Position numbers and translations under genes: made by a program. Shown in pieces: positions 48,365-56,687 of a stretch of DNA of 64,000 bases. The notes below the pieces were generated by a model. The model made no database searches and was not told the DNA's origin. It was given only the letters and a program-made list of their open reading frames with translations. Numbering within the stretch: position 1 is the stretch's first letter; each line of letters opens with the position of its first letter. Where the stretch lies: assembly GCA_016713365.1 (NCBI GenBank), contig JADJPG010000001.1, positions 124,001-188,000 of the forward strand, given 5' to 3'. The stretch is from Verrucomicrobiota bacterium (GTDB lineage Bacteria > Verrucomicrobiota > Verrucomicrobiia > Limisphaerales > JADJPG01).

Positions 48365-50038
48365 CTAGTTGCTCTTGTTTCCTGCGGCCAGCCACGAGCG
48401 GACAGCCTGCGTCATGTTGGCGGGATTCTCCTTAATCAGCGCGTTGAGCACTTCGACCGTCACCACGCCGGCCTTGGCGTCCTTGCGCCAGCCCGCGCCA
48501 GCGTCGCCCTCGCCGCCTTCAGTCGCGTTGAACGTTCCGTTCTCGCCAGTTGAAGTCAGGTTGATCGGAATATCGCTGGCCGTGGTTTTCTTCAGCAGCT
48601 TAAGGAACACCATGAACATCACGAGGGCGATCGCGGCGAAGAGCACGTTCTTACCGATCTCCCAATAGAACTGGCGGTTGCCATCCGTCTCCAGGCGCTG
48701 GCTCAACTCGATGGCCGGCTGTTCGTTGAAGGGCAGTTGCTCCAGCGTCAGCTCGTCCTTGCGAGTGGGATCATTTTCCAGAATTCCCACGGCGCTCTGC
48801 ACGATGCGCTTGAGTTTTTGCATTTCCTCATCGGAACGGGCGACCGGTTTGCGATCCTTCCCCTCCCCTTCCATTTTCTGCGACACGAACACCGCGGCGG
48901 AAAGACGGCGCAGACCGCCGGCGGACAAAAGGGTGCTGATGGATGTTTTGCCGACTTCGTACTGGCTCTGCGTCACCTTCTTTTTCGTCTGGCTGTTGCT
49001 GGTGTTCGACTGCGTTGTCGTCGAGTTGCCAGAATCCGGGGCACCGTTCGCGGTGTTACTAGCGACGCCGGCCGGGCCGCCTGGATTGCCACCGCCGCCA
49101 TTGTTGTTGGAATCTGCGCCGCCCCCCGCCGAGGTGGTCGTCGTCTCGTCATTCAACGTCGTGCTGCGCGCCACCTGGCCGTCCGGATCAAACTTCTCTT
49201 CCGTGCGCGTGATCGTGTCCCAGTTGATCTCAGCGGCCACGCGCACAATGGCCTGCCCAGGACCAAGCACCTTTTCCAACATGCCTTCCGCCTTCTTGGA
49301 GAGGTATTGCTCGAGATTCCGGCGCGCTGAAAGTTGGTTGTTCGACATGCCTGCGACGGAGTCTTCTTCCTGGTTTTCCGAAAGAACATTGCCGAGGTTG
49401 TCGACCACGGAAACGCTGTTCGCCTGCAAACCCTCGACGGCATTCGCAACCAGGAAACGGATGGAGTTCACCGCGGAAACCGGAAGCTGGCCGTTGCTCT
49501 TGGTACGGACGAAGACCGAGGCGGTGGGTTTCTTCTGGCTGTCGACGAGCAGCCGGTTCTCCGGCATGACAATCATCACGCGGGCCGAATCGACCATGTC
49601 GATCTGGCCGATGGTACGCGCCAGTTCGCCCTGAACGGCGCGGAGATAATTGGCGCGCTGGACGAAATCGGAGATGCCGAAGTTGGGCTTGTCGAAAATC
49701 TCAAACCCGACGCCCTCCCCGCGGGGAATGCCCTTGCCCGCCAGCTGGGCGCGCATCTGATACACCTTGTCGGATGGAACCAGAATGGAACTGCCGCCGC
49801 GCCCCGTTTGGTAAGGAACTTTGGCGTCATCCAGCGCGGCCATGACCTTCGCCGCCTCGCCGTCATCCAGTTTGCCGTAGAGCAGCGCGTAGTCCGGACG
49901 GTTCGACCACAACGAAAGGCCGATCAAGCCGGCGACCACGACGCCCGCACCGAGGACGACGCTGACGCGTTGATTGACTCCGAGCTGCTTCCAGATCTCG
50001 GCCAGTTGCTGGCCCAATTGACGTAGATTGTCTCCCAT
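48365..50038 (-). CDS. fliF: Flagellar MS-ring protein FliF
   Basis: A 557-residue protein with two membrane helices (about 24-45 and 470-490). It has the ring-building motifs YALLYGKLDDGEAAKVMAALDDAKVPYQ, FEIFDKPNFGISDFVQRANYLRAVQGELARTIGQIDMVDSARVMIVMPE and VRVAAEINWDTITRTEEKFDPDG. A central disordered stretch (about 300-350) is Gly/Asn/Ser-rich. The cytoplasmic C-terminus binds FliG, encoded next. Confidence 0.96.
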   Translation of the reverse strand: MGDNLRQLGQQLAEIWKQLGVNQRVSVVLGAGVVVAGLIGLSLWSNRPDYALLYGKLDDGEAAKVMAALDDAKVPYQTGRGGSSILVPSDKVYQMRAQLAGKGIPRGEGVGFEIFDKPNFGISDFVQRANYLRAVQGELARTIGQIDMVDSARVMIVMPENRLLVDSQKKPTASVFVRTKSNGQLPVSAVNSIRFLVANAVEGLQANSVSVVDNLGNVLSENQEEDSVAGMSNNQLSARRNLEQYLSKKAEGMLEKVLGPGQAIVRVAAEINWDTITRTEEKFDPDGQVARSTTLNDETTTTSAGGGADSNNNGGGGNPGGPAGVASNTANGAPDSGNSTTTQSNTSNSQTKKKVTQSQYEVGKTSISTLLSAGGLRRLSAAVFVSQKMEGEGKDRKPVARSDEEMQKLKRIVQSAVGILENDPTRKDELTLEQLPFNEQPAIELSQRLETDGNRQFYWEIGKNVLFAAIALVMFMVFLKLLKKTTASDIPINLTSTGENGTFNATEGGEGDAGAGWRKDAKAGVVTVEVLNALIKENPANMTQAVRSWLAAGNKSN

Positions 50039-50055
50039 GAAATCTCAGTGACGAC

Positions 50056-50451
50056 TTACACCTGCATACGCATCAGCTCCTGATACGATTCCAGAAGCTT
50101 GTTCCGCACCTCGACCATCAGCTGGAACGAGATGCTTGCCTCCTCCATCGCGATCATCGTTTGATGCAACGAAACATTCTGGCCGCTCAACATCTGGTTG
50201 ACCGACTCGCTGGCCGCGGCCTGCTTGGAGGCGACTTGTGAAACCAGATCTCCCACCAGACTTTGGAAACCTGCGCCGGACGCGCCCGCGACACGCGACG
50301 TGTCGATCGGCATCGGCAGAATGCCTGGCGAAAGCTTCTCCAGTTCGGAAAACGGAATGGCCTTCGGCGCGCCGGTTTCGGTGGGCGGCCGCATCGGCTC
50401 GGCGCGTAATGCCGGATGCGCAATGGTACGAAGCGCGGACAGCGGATTCAT
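50056..50451 (-). CDS. fliE: Flagellar MS-ring/rod adapter FliE
   Basis: A 131-residue protein. The first 50 residues are variable; the C-terminal part (GFQSLVGDLVSQVASKQAAASESVNQMLSGQNVSLHQTMIAMEEASISFQLMVEVRNKLLESYQELMRMQV) is typical FliE. It is longer than the usual 105 residues because of the N-terminal extension. It is the first export substrate and joins the MS ring to the rod. Confidence 0.93.
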   Translation of the reverse strand: MNPLSALRTIAHPALRAEPMRPPTETGAPKAIPFSELEKLSPGILPMPIDTSRVAGASGAGFQSLVGDLVSQVASKQAAASESVNQMLSGQNVSLHQTMIAMEEASISFQLMVEVRNKLLESYQELMRMQV

Positions 50452-50470
50452 GAGCGCGAGGGGTTAGAGG

Positions 50471-50911
50471 TTACCGTTTGCCGATGGCCATGGTCTGCAA
50501 TGCCATGCTGCGCGCAGTCTTCACCACGTTCAGGTTCGCCTCATACGCGCGGGAGGCGGACATCAGGTCCACCATCTCCTCGTGAATATTGATGTTCGGC
50601 ATCGCCACCATGCCGTTGGCATCCGCATCCGCGTGGCCGGGTTGATAAACCATCCGCGGCGGGCGCTTGGAGGATTCGATGCGCGCCACATGCACGGTGC
50701 TTGCTTCGCTTCCGGGAATGCCAGAACCCTTCAGCTGGTCCTTCAACGCGGTCTCAAAGACCACTTGCTGGCGCTGGTAGGGCTTGAGTTTGCCATCGGG
50801 ACCCCGGGTGGAGTTCACGTTGGCAATGTTTTGGGAAACCACTTCCATGCGGATTCTCTCGGCGTTGAGGGCGGACGACGTACTGTCGATGCCGTTCAGG
50901 ATGTTGATCAT
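50471..50911 (-). CDS. flgC: Flagellar proximal rod protein FlgC
   Basis: A 146-residue rod protein with STSSALNAERIRMEVVSQNIANVNSTRGPDGKLKPYQRQQVVFE and the C-terminal GMVAMPNINIHEEMVDLMSASRAYEANLNVVKTARSMALQTMAIGKR. Complete, with normal length and motifs. It follows flgB by 48 bases. Confidence 0.96.
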   Translation of the reverse strand: MINILNGIDSTSSALNAERIRMEVVSQNIANVNSTRGPDGKLKPYQRQQVVFETALKDQLKGSGIPGSEASTVHVARIESSKRPPRMVYQPGHADADANGMVAMPNINIHEEMVDLMSASRAYEANLNVVKTARSMALQTMAIGKR

Positions 50912-50959
50912 CGTGGTGGTTTCTAGGTGTCAGTGAAAAGTGAGATTGGGATCCGGTGA

Positions 50960-51340
50960 TTAACTCCGTCCGGTGATGGCCAGCCGCAGTTTCAGCATGG
51001 TGCCGGTGACGAGCTGCGTCTCGAGCTGGTGCTCCACAAAATTCTTGTTCAGCTTCAGCAATTCGGATTCGAGCTGCACGGTGTTGCCATCCTTACGGGA
51101 AGCGACCGCGGTCGAGTCGACGGCGAGGCGGGGATTCACCGAATGAATCTGTCCAACGTCCTTCGAAGCCACGGCTTGCCGGAGCTCGGTCGCGAAGTTC
51201 GGCGCCACATCCAGCCGCTTGTAGTTCGGGGTTTCAATGTGGGCGAGATTGCTGGCGATCGCTTCATGGCGCATCGCCGTGACGTCCAGCATCTTCTTGG
51301 CTGCGACGTAATTCGTTTGGTTGAACAGGCCTTCGATCAT
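50960..51340 (-). CDS. flgB: Flagellar proximal rod protein FlgB
   Basis: A 126-residue protein: LDVTAMRHEAIASNLAHIETPNYKRLDVAPNFATELRQA at the start and VQLESELLKLNKNFVEHQLETQLVTGTMLKLRLAITGR at the end. It heads the 23-kb minus-strand flagellar run down to 28429. A sigma-54-like element at 51367-51382 would place the transcription start about 16 bases before the ATG. Confidence 0.95.
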   Translation of the reverse strand: MIEGLFNQTNYVAAKKMLDVTAMRHEAIASNLAHIETPNYKRLDVAPNFATELRQAVASKDVGQIHSVNPRLAVDSTAVASRKDGNTVQLESELLKLNKNFVEHQLETQLVTGTMLKLRLAITGRS

Positions 51341-51366
51341 GGCAGTAGTTATCGCTAGGTCTGTTT

Positions 51367-51382
51367 AGCAGCGGTTGTGCCA
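51367..51382 (-). promoter_or_regulatory. Sigma-54-like promoter upstream of flgB
   Basis: On the minus strand: TGGCACAACCGCTGCT. The TGGCAC box is a perfect -24 element; the -12 element is CTGCT instead of TTGCW, with the correct 10-base GG-to-GC spacing. It lies 27 bases before the flgB ATG and is almost identical, including the following AAACA, to the element before flgF. A sigma-54 factor and an enhancer-binding activator would be needed; neither is encoded in this window. Confidence 0.7.
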
Positions 51383-51594
51383 CTGGGGAGGATCTGCCGA
51401 ATCACAAACAATTGGGCCTGTTGATGGTTCGACCTCAGGGGCAATTGTTACCGGACGGAACGTTCGGGCAGGAAAGGTTCGCCGGTCAGGAGGAGCAAAG
51501 CACCATCACTCGTTCAACAAACGACCTTTGTAATGGGAGGTTTTGGACGAAGGAGGAACGGGCGCGGCGAGGACGAAACGAGCGACTGAACGCG

Positions 51595-52011
51595 CTAGGA
51601 TTGCTGCCGGCGATACAGATCCGCGACGAAGTGGGGGCGTTGACGCTGGGCCGCAGGAATCTCGCGGGCCGGAATCAATCCACGGCGCAGCAAACCCTGC
51701 TCGTTATCACGATCCAGAAGGATCACCCGCATGATCAAGTCCTGCACCTGCCGCACGAGAAAGCCAACCTCCGGTTGCGCCGCGCGGTCCGCCGCGTTCA
51801 ATCCCTGCCAGGAAACGCGATGCTGCCGCGCTTTGTCCAACGCTTCATTCAATCGGGGCAGCAGGGAACGCCGGGTATTGGTGGCCTCGTTGATCGCACC
51901 GGACGCATCCGAGCGGAGAAGTTGGGATTCGCGTTCGGCAAGGCTCAACAATTCGCGGCAAATCGTTTGAAGCCCGCGCAGGTCGGTCAACATCTGAGGA
52001 ACAAAGTTCAT
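51595..52011 (-). CDS. Helical protein, FlgN-like in pattern, upstream of flgB
   Basis: A 138-residue protein starting MNFVPQMLTDLRGLQTICRELLSLAERESQLL at 52011, where the ATG overlaps the stop of the TPR gene (ATGA). The sequence is nearly all helix with heptad-like spacing and an Arg/Gln-rich tail. Pattern and size resemble FlgN-type export chaperones or FliT, but no specific motif confirms this. The 254 bases to the flgB start hold the sigma-54-like element and no gene. Confidence 0.6.
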   Translation of the reverse strand: MNFVPQMLTDLRGLQTICRELLSLAERESQLLRSDASGAINEATNTRRSLLPRLNEALDKARQHRVSWQGLNAADRAAQPEVGFLVRQVQDLIMRVILLDRDNEQGLLRRGLIPAREIPAAQRQRPHFVADLYRRQQS

Positions 52012-53363
52012 GGCTTCGCTGGGGAAGCAGTGTTGGTGCCGGAAGTGGGAACCGGGCTCAATCGGAGGGATTGAACGGCAACTTCGGTTCGATCCCGCCA
52101 GCCAATCTGTTCCTTCCGCCAGCGCGCCATCTCGATGACGGTCTTGACGCTGGGCGCCACGTCGGGTGCGGCCAGCTCCTTCTCGCGCGCGACGATCTCC
52201 GAATACTTGTCCACGGCCTTCTTCGGCTGATTCAAACGCTCGTAGATCAGGGCGACCTGATACCAGATCGGCACCTGCCAAACGGGCGCATCACTCAAGC
52301 CCGCGAGGTGATTGTAGAGCTCGAGCGCGTTCAAGTAATCGCCTTCAAGATAGAGCTGGTTGGCAATGTCGTTCCCGGCTCGCTGCTGCCAGTACACCCA
52401 GTTCTCGGGGTTGGTCTTCAACGACTCCGCCTGCGACTTCAGCAGGTTCAAGACTTCCGCATGAGCATCGCGGGTCCTTCCGATGGCCTTGTAGGAACTG
52501 GCCGACAGGTAACGGACTTCGGCCACCTCAGTGGCGTCAGGATACTTCTCGTAGAAATCTCGCGCCTGCGTGGTCACGTCCGTGTGCTTGCCCAGGCTCG
52601 ACAAACAGCGGATGAGCTTGAAATGAATTTGCGCACGATTCAGTTCCAAGGCGTTTTGTTTGAGGATGCGCGAAAAGAAATCGGCCGCCTCGGGGAACTT
52701 CCCCTGCATGTAGTAGGTGTCCGCAATCTCGGTCTGCGCCTGCAAGACGAGGCGTTTGTAGTAATCGAACTGCTCGAGCTTGAGACCAAGCGCGGAGTTC
52801 ATCACCGCGTAATACTTTCCGATCGCCATGTTGTAGGCGCCCATCTGGCGGTAAAGGAGTCCCTGGCGGAGGAGCACTTCTGGAATCGTCGGATCCTGGG
52901 GAAACAGCTGGATGTATTGCGCGAAAATCTGCTGAGCGCGGGCGAACTTCAGTTGTTCCTGAGCCACCAAGGCCAGCTCGAACAACGTCGCACGCTGGAA
53001 CTCCGCCGGTGGCTCTTCATCCAGCACGGTCACCAGCATCTTCTCGGCGGCCGCGTAGTCCTTGTTTCGCCGTAACTGCCTCGCAGTGTCGATCTGGTGC
53101 TGATAGTTCTTGGCGACCGGTGGAGGCTTCGGCTTGTAGTGAGGTTTGTGAAGATTCTCGCTCGCCAGCGAGTCTCCGTGGGCCGCCGGCGAGGGTGATT
53201 TGTCAGGATCAACCTCGGCAGGATGTGCCTCGTCCTGACTCCGCGCGGGAGCTCCGTGCTCAGCGCCCACTGAGGTGAGAGCGAATAGAATAAGAGCGGC
53301 CATCCAGAGGCCGACCGACGGCGGAATCACCAAACTTCCCCACGATGAATGCCGGGCCTTCAT
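52008..53363 (-). CDS. Exported TPR-repeat protein
   Basis: A 451-residue protein with a signal peptide (hydrophobic about 17-33) and a Pro/His-rich linker. At least six tetratricopeptide-like repeats follow (for example YAAAEKMLVTVLDEEPPAEFQRATLFELALVAQEQLKFARAQQIFAQYIQLFP and YLNALELYNHLAGLSDAPVWQVPIWYQVALIYERLNQPKKAVDKYSEIV). It should act in the periplasm as a binding scaffold. It overlaps both neighbours by 4 bases, so the three form one translation unit. Involvement in flagellar assembly is inferred from position only. Confidence 0.75.
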   Translation of the reverse strand: MKARHSSWGSLVIPPSVGLWMAALILFALTSVGAEHGAPARSQDEAHPAEVDPDKSPSPAAHGDSLASENLHKPHYKPKPPPVAKNYQHQIDTARQLRRNKDYAAAEKMLVTVLDEEPPAEFQRATLFELALVAQEQLKFARAQQIFAQYIQLFPQDPTIPEVLLRQGLLYRQMGAYNMAIGKYYAVMNSALGLKLEQFDYYKRLVLQAQTEIADTYYMQGKFPEAADFFSRILKQNALELNRAQIHFKLIRCLSSLGKHTDVTTQARDFYEKYPDATEVAEVRYLSASSYKAIGRTRDAHAEVLNLLKSQAESLKTNPENWVYWQQRAGNDIANQLYLEGDYLNALELYNHLAGLSDAPVWQVPIWYQVALIYERLNQPKKAVDKYSEIVAREKELAAPDVAPSVKTVIEMARWRKEQIGWRDRTEVAVQSLRLSPVPTSGTNTASPAKP

Positions 53364-53872
53364 GGTTTGGCAGGCGGCGTGGTTTGATATGTCGCCTTGC
53401 TGGAAGGAGCCGGAAGCGCCGAAGGAGTGGGCGGCAGGAACGGCATGGGCGCAATGATCGTCATCCTGGAGGAGTTTGTGCCCGGCCGGCCGGTGAAGAA
53501 CTTCATGAACATTTGCGGCGTCAGGTTATCCGTGTCGGGGCGGACGACTTCAACGCCGTTGCTCACCACAGGGTCATAGGGAACCGGGACCGACGGAGGT
53601 GGCTCGATCAATGGACCGACCGGATTTGCCGGGGGATCGTCGGGCGCCGATGGAACGGCGTTGGTGGGCGGAACTGGCGCTGCCTCCGGCACCACTGCTG
53701 CAGGTCGAGGTTCAATCGTGATGAGCGGCGGCAGCTGAACGGTGGCAGTCTTCACCACGGGCGGCGTCGCAAAGCGCAGCGGAGCGGGGCCGACGGCGGG
53801 AAGGTACGGCGAATCAGCCGCGGCGGACACGGCCGCCGCCATCCACATGGCTTTCATCGACCATCTCTTCAT
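53360..53872 (-). CDS. Proline-rich exported protein, unknown function
   Basis: A 170-residue protein with an N-terminal signal-like segment (MKAMWMAAAVSAAADSP) and about 28 prolines, mainly in PPLITIEPRPAAVVPEAAPVPPTN-like stretches. A short folded-looking part reads DTDNLTPQMFMKFFTGRPG. It resembles spacers found in periplasmic bridging proteins. No family is recognised. Its stop overlaps the TPR gene start (ATGA). Confidence 0.6.
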   Translation of the reverse strand: MKRWSMKAMWMAAAVSAAADSPYLPAVGPAPLRFATPPVVKTATVQLPPLITIEPRPAAVVPEAAPVPPTNAVPSAPDDPPANPVGPLIEPPPSVPVPYDPVVSNGVEVVRPDTDNLTPQMFMKFFTGRPGTNSSRMTIIAPMPFLPPTPSALPAPSSKATYQTTPPAKP

Positions 53873-53894
53873 GGCTGTTCGAGGTGGGTAAGAC

Positions 53895-54957
53895 TCAGTT
53901 CAGCGCAGCGACCGCTTCCTGGAAGGAACTCATGAAACGCCAGTCCTTGGTTTCCTCGTAGTTCTTGCATTCGCGAGTCACTGCTTCGGAACCAATGATG
54001 CGATTCTTCAAAGATAGCTCGCCGCACAGGCCCATGACTTCGAGCCCGAGCTTGATGAGCGAGATGTCGGCCGTCTTCACCGCGCTGAAATCCATGATGA
54101 CCTTGTCGAGGCCCGCATCCACGGCATCCGAGAGTTGCGGCCGGAGATGCAACGTGACCTCGTTGGCGACGCTGGGGCCAAAATTGGCCGGGAGATTCAG
54201 CAGGAGCACGCCGTCGCGTTGCTGGAAATACTTGTACGAAGTATCCAGGTTCAATGCGCGTGAGACTTTCGATTTCAGATCCTCGAGATCGATCGGCTTC
54301 GTGACGATCGTGTTGAAACCGATTTGCTGCGCCTTCGCCTGTTCGTCGGCGGCGGTTTTCACGCACATGCCGAAGATGGGAACGCTCTTGGTCTTCGGAT
54401 TGCCGCGCAAGAGCGTGAACAGGTTGAAGCCCTGATTTTCCGGCAAGGTAAGGCTGAGGAGAATGATGTCAGGCACCGCCTGGTTGCAAAAATCGATCGT
54501 CTCGCCGGACTGGGATTTCCCGGAGATCGTCCACGGCGTGTCCTTCAGGCCATTGCGAATCTGCTCAACAATGGCCGGCTTGTCGTCGACGACCAGAATG
54601 TTTAACGGATCATCAAAGCGCTTCACCTTGGCCGGACCCTGTCCCTTCGGCTTCAAATCAATCACCCGGCCCACGCGCTCGATCACCAGCTCTTCCTTGA
54701 ACGGCTTGATGAGATAATCCCGGACTCCCAGCTTCGCGATGCGCAGCACGTTGTCCTTGCCCGCCTCGGCAGTATCCGTCCATGATCGGCATGGTGATAT
54801 CGAGGATGATGATGTCGGGCTTTTCCTTCGAGGCAACCGCGAGCCCCTCGACTCCATTCTGAGCCTCGAGCACTTCGCAATCAAACGACTTGAACGCCTT
54901 GGCAACGATCAACCGGATCGTCCGGCTGTCATCGACCGTAAGAATTTTGAGTCCCAT
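53895..54957 (-). CDS. REC-REC-STAS response regulator, with internal deletion and frame break near 54774
   Basis: The N-terminal receiver begins MGLKILTVDDSRTIRLIVAKAF with phospho-acceptor Asp53 and ITMPIMDG. It then jumps, in another frame, to TAEAGKDNVLRIAKLGVRDYLIKPF. Compared with CheY, about 20 residues between DG and TAEA are missing, so roughly 60 bases (not a multiple of three) are lost. The second receiver (LNILVVDDKPAIVEQIRNGL ... VTKPIDLEDL) has Ser where the phospho-Asp should be (IILLSLTLPEN), so it is degenerate. A STAS-like domain ends the protein (GLDKVIMDFSAVKTADISLIKLGLEV). It is coupled to CheX (TAATG). Confidence 0.75.
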
Positions 54958-55439
54958 TATTCGTTGGCTTCTGGAGGTTTAATCATGAGTTCGACAACCA
55001 GCGAGTGGCTGTCATCACATCGGAAGCACAACACGCGCCGAGTCGCGCTGCTGATGGCTTCAATTGAAATATTGCTGCCGCGAACGATGGACGGGATCGT
55101 CAACACACAGGACATCCCTTTCTCCACCAGCGCCGCCTTCAAGCTGCCGACGATCATGTTGGCCAGCTCACCCATGGCGTCGTTGACCATCTCATCGCCC
55201 TGCACCTCGGACTCGTCCATCTCCAGCATCACGCTCGTCATCTTGTTTGCGTAGGATGAACTGGCATAGATGTACACGACTCCAGTCATGTCACCGATGA
55301 AGCCAACCGCACTGGCAATGTGTGCTTCCGCGCTCATCGCATCCGCGTTGATGGGGATGGAGCGGACCTCAGTTCTAAGCATCTTGCGAAAGACCTCGCT
55401 CACCGCGGCCTTAAGCATGAGTTCAAGATCGTCGATCAT
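54957..55439 (-). CDS. cheX: CheX-like CheY-P phosphatase
   Basis: A CheC/CheX/FliY-family protein of about 160 residues. The catalytic helix reads DAMGELANMIVGSLKAALVEKG, containing the E-x2-N pair that dephosphorylates receivers. GVVYIYASSSYANKMTSVMLEMDESEV is the other conserved part. I chose ATG 55439; a TTG at 55451 is also in frame. It overlaps the start of the REC-REC-STAS gene by one base, so that regulator is its likely target. There is no CheA, CheR or receptor here. Confidence 0.85.
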   Translation of the reverse strand: MIDDLELMLKAAVSEVFRKMLRTEVRSIPINADAMSAEAHIASAVGFIGDMTGVVYIYASSSYANKMTSVMLEMDESEVQGDEMVNDAMGELANMIVGSLKAALVEKGMSCVLTIPSIVRGSNISIEAISSATRRVLCFRCDDSHSLVVELMIKPPEANE

Positions 55440-55562
55440 GCATCGATTCAATCGGAGGAAACGAAGGTCACTTGAGGATAAAAAGCGCCTGTACGAAAAA
55501 TCGTTTCAAGGCACTCCATTCCAACGGAAAGATCGTCAACTCCTCCCTTCATTCCGACGATA

Positions 55563-56498
55563 GTGAAGGAGATGACGACTGATGTTGCGCCGGCCCAAGT
55601 CAGGCCATTAACCCGGGACCAAATCGAAAACCGGCTGAAGTATTGTCCAAGGCTTCCCTCGCTGGGCTCCATCAACAGCGCGCTCCGTGAACTCCTCAAC
55701 GCCGATCAGCGTTACACATCACAGGTGGCCGAGATCATTCGTCGTGATCCAAGCCTCACCGCGCGGCTTCTGCGCCTCGTGAACTCCGTCTACTACGGCC
55801 TGTCCACGCCGGTGAACAGCATCGAGGACGCCGTGTTCTATCTTGGCGTTCGCCAGATCCGGCAGCTTGTCATGGTCACGCCCATCATCGAGGATTTCCA
55901 GAAGCTCGCCGGCAAGGCCAGCTTTGCCTGGCGCGAGTTCTGGCAACACTGCATCGGCACGGCGATCCTCACCCGCGAGGTCATCAGTACCCTGCGCGCC
56001 CCGACGGACGAAGTGGACTACGTTGCCGGGCTCATTCATGACGTCGGCAAAATCGCCATGGCCTCCGCCTGCCCGGAACACTTCGAACTCATCCACCAGC
56101 GCGGGAACCTCACCGACTCGCCATTGATGGACCGCGAGCGGGAAATCCTCGGCCTGGATCACTGCGAAGTCGGAGCCATGTATCTGCGGAGCCACAATCT
56201 CCCGGACGCCTTGATCGACGTCGCCCGCTTTCATCACTCGCCCGAACGCGCGGCCCACCACTCGCAATTGGTGGCAGCCGTGCAGATCGCGGATTTGATG
56301 GTCCGACAAGCCTGCATCGGGAACAGTGGAAACACCGAACCCGTGAACGACAACGACTGGTTGAAGGCCAAGGGCTGGGACATTCTCTATCCGGATCAGA
56401 CTGATTCAGAAAAGGCGGAGTCTGAGAAATCACTTGCCCGAGCCGCCTTGAAACGGAGTCTGGAACGGCTGCCAACGATCCTCGAAGGCCTCGTCTGA
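55563..56498 (+). CDS. HDOD-domain signalling protein
   Basis: A 311-residue protein. The HDOD core spans about 25-230: LPSLGSINSALRELLN, ADQRYTSQVAEIIRRDPSLTARLLRLVNSVYYGL, VFYLGVRQIRQLVMVTPI and YVAGLIHDVGKIAMASACPEHFELI. Unlike most HDOD proteins it keeps an HD pair (LIHDVGK). Such proteins link c-di-GMP or phosphorelay signals to motility. The start is GTG 55563 or ATG 55572; an AAGGAG lies between them, directly before the ATG. It is divergent from cheX. Confidence 0.88.
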   Translation: MKEMTTDVAPAQVRPLTRDQIENRLKYCPRLPSLGSINSALRELLNADQRYTSQVAEIIRRDPSLTARLLRLVNSVYYGLSTPVNSIEDAVFYLGVRQIRQLVMVTPIIEDFQKLAGKASFAWREFWQHCIGTAILTREVISTLRAPTDEVDYVAGLIHDVGKIAMASACPEHFELIHQRGNLTDSPLMDREREILGLDHCEVGAMYLRSHNLPDALIDVARFHHSPERAAHHSQLVAAVQIADLMVRQACIGNSGNTEPVNDNDWLKAKGWDILYPDQTDSEKAESEKSLARAALKRSLERLPTILEGLV

Positions 56499-56687
56499 AG
56501 CGCCATCACGCCGTCCCGCAAGACTCGCGAGGCAACGGTTCGTCATCCTCGGCGATCCTCATTCATCCAGGCGGAAAGTGGAAAGACAGATACCCGTGAC
56601 AGTGGCAGGCTCTATCACGGGGATCGTTTCACGGAGACCAGGAACAAGGCTGGCTCCAGTAATTCGTCGACCAACGGACCTCGCCCC

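Noticed and set aside
55448..55699. Minus-strand frame of 83 codons overlapping the HDOD start
   Set aside because: It overlaps the well-supported HDOD gene on the other strand and has no family pattern; the cheX promoter must lie there.
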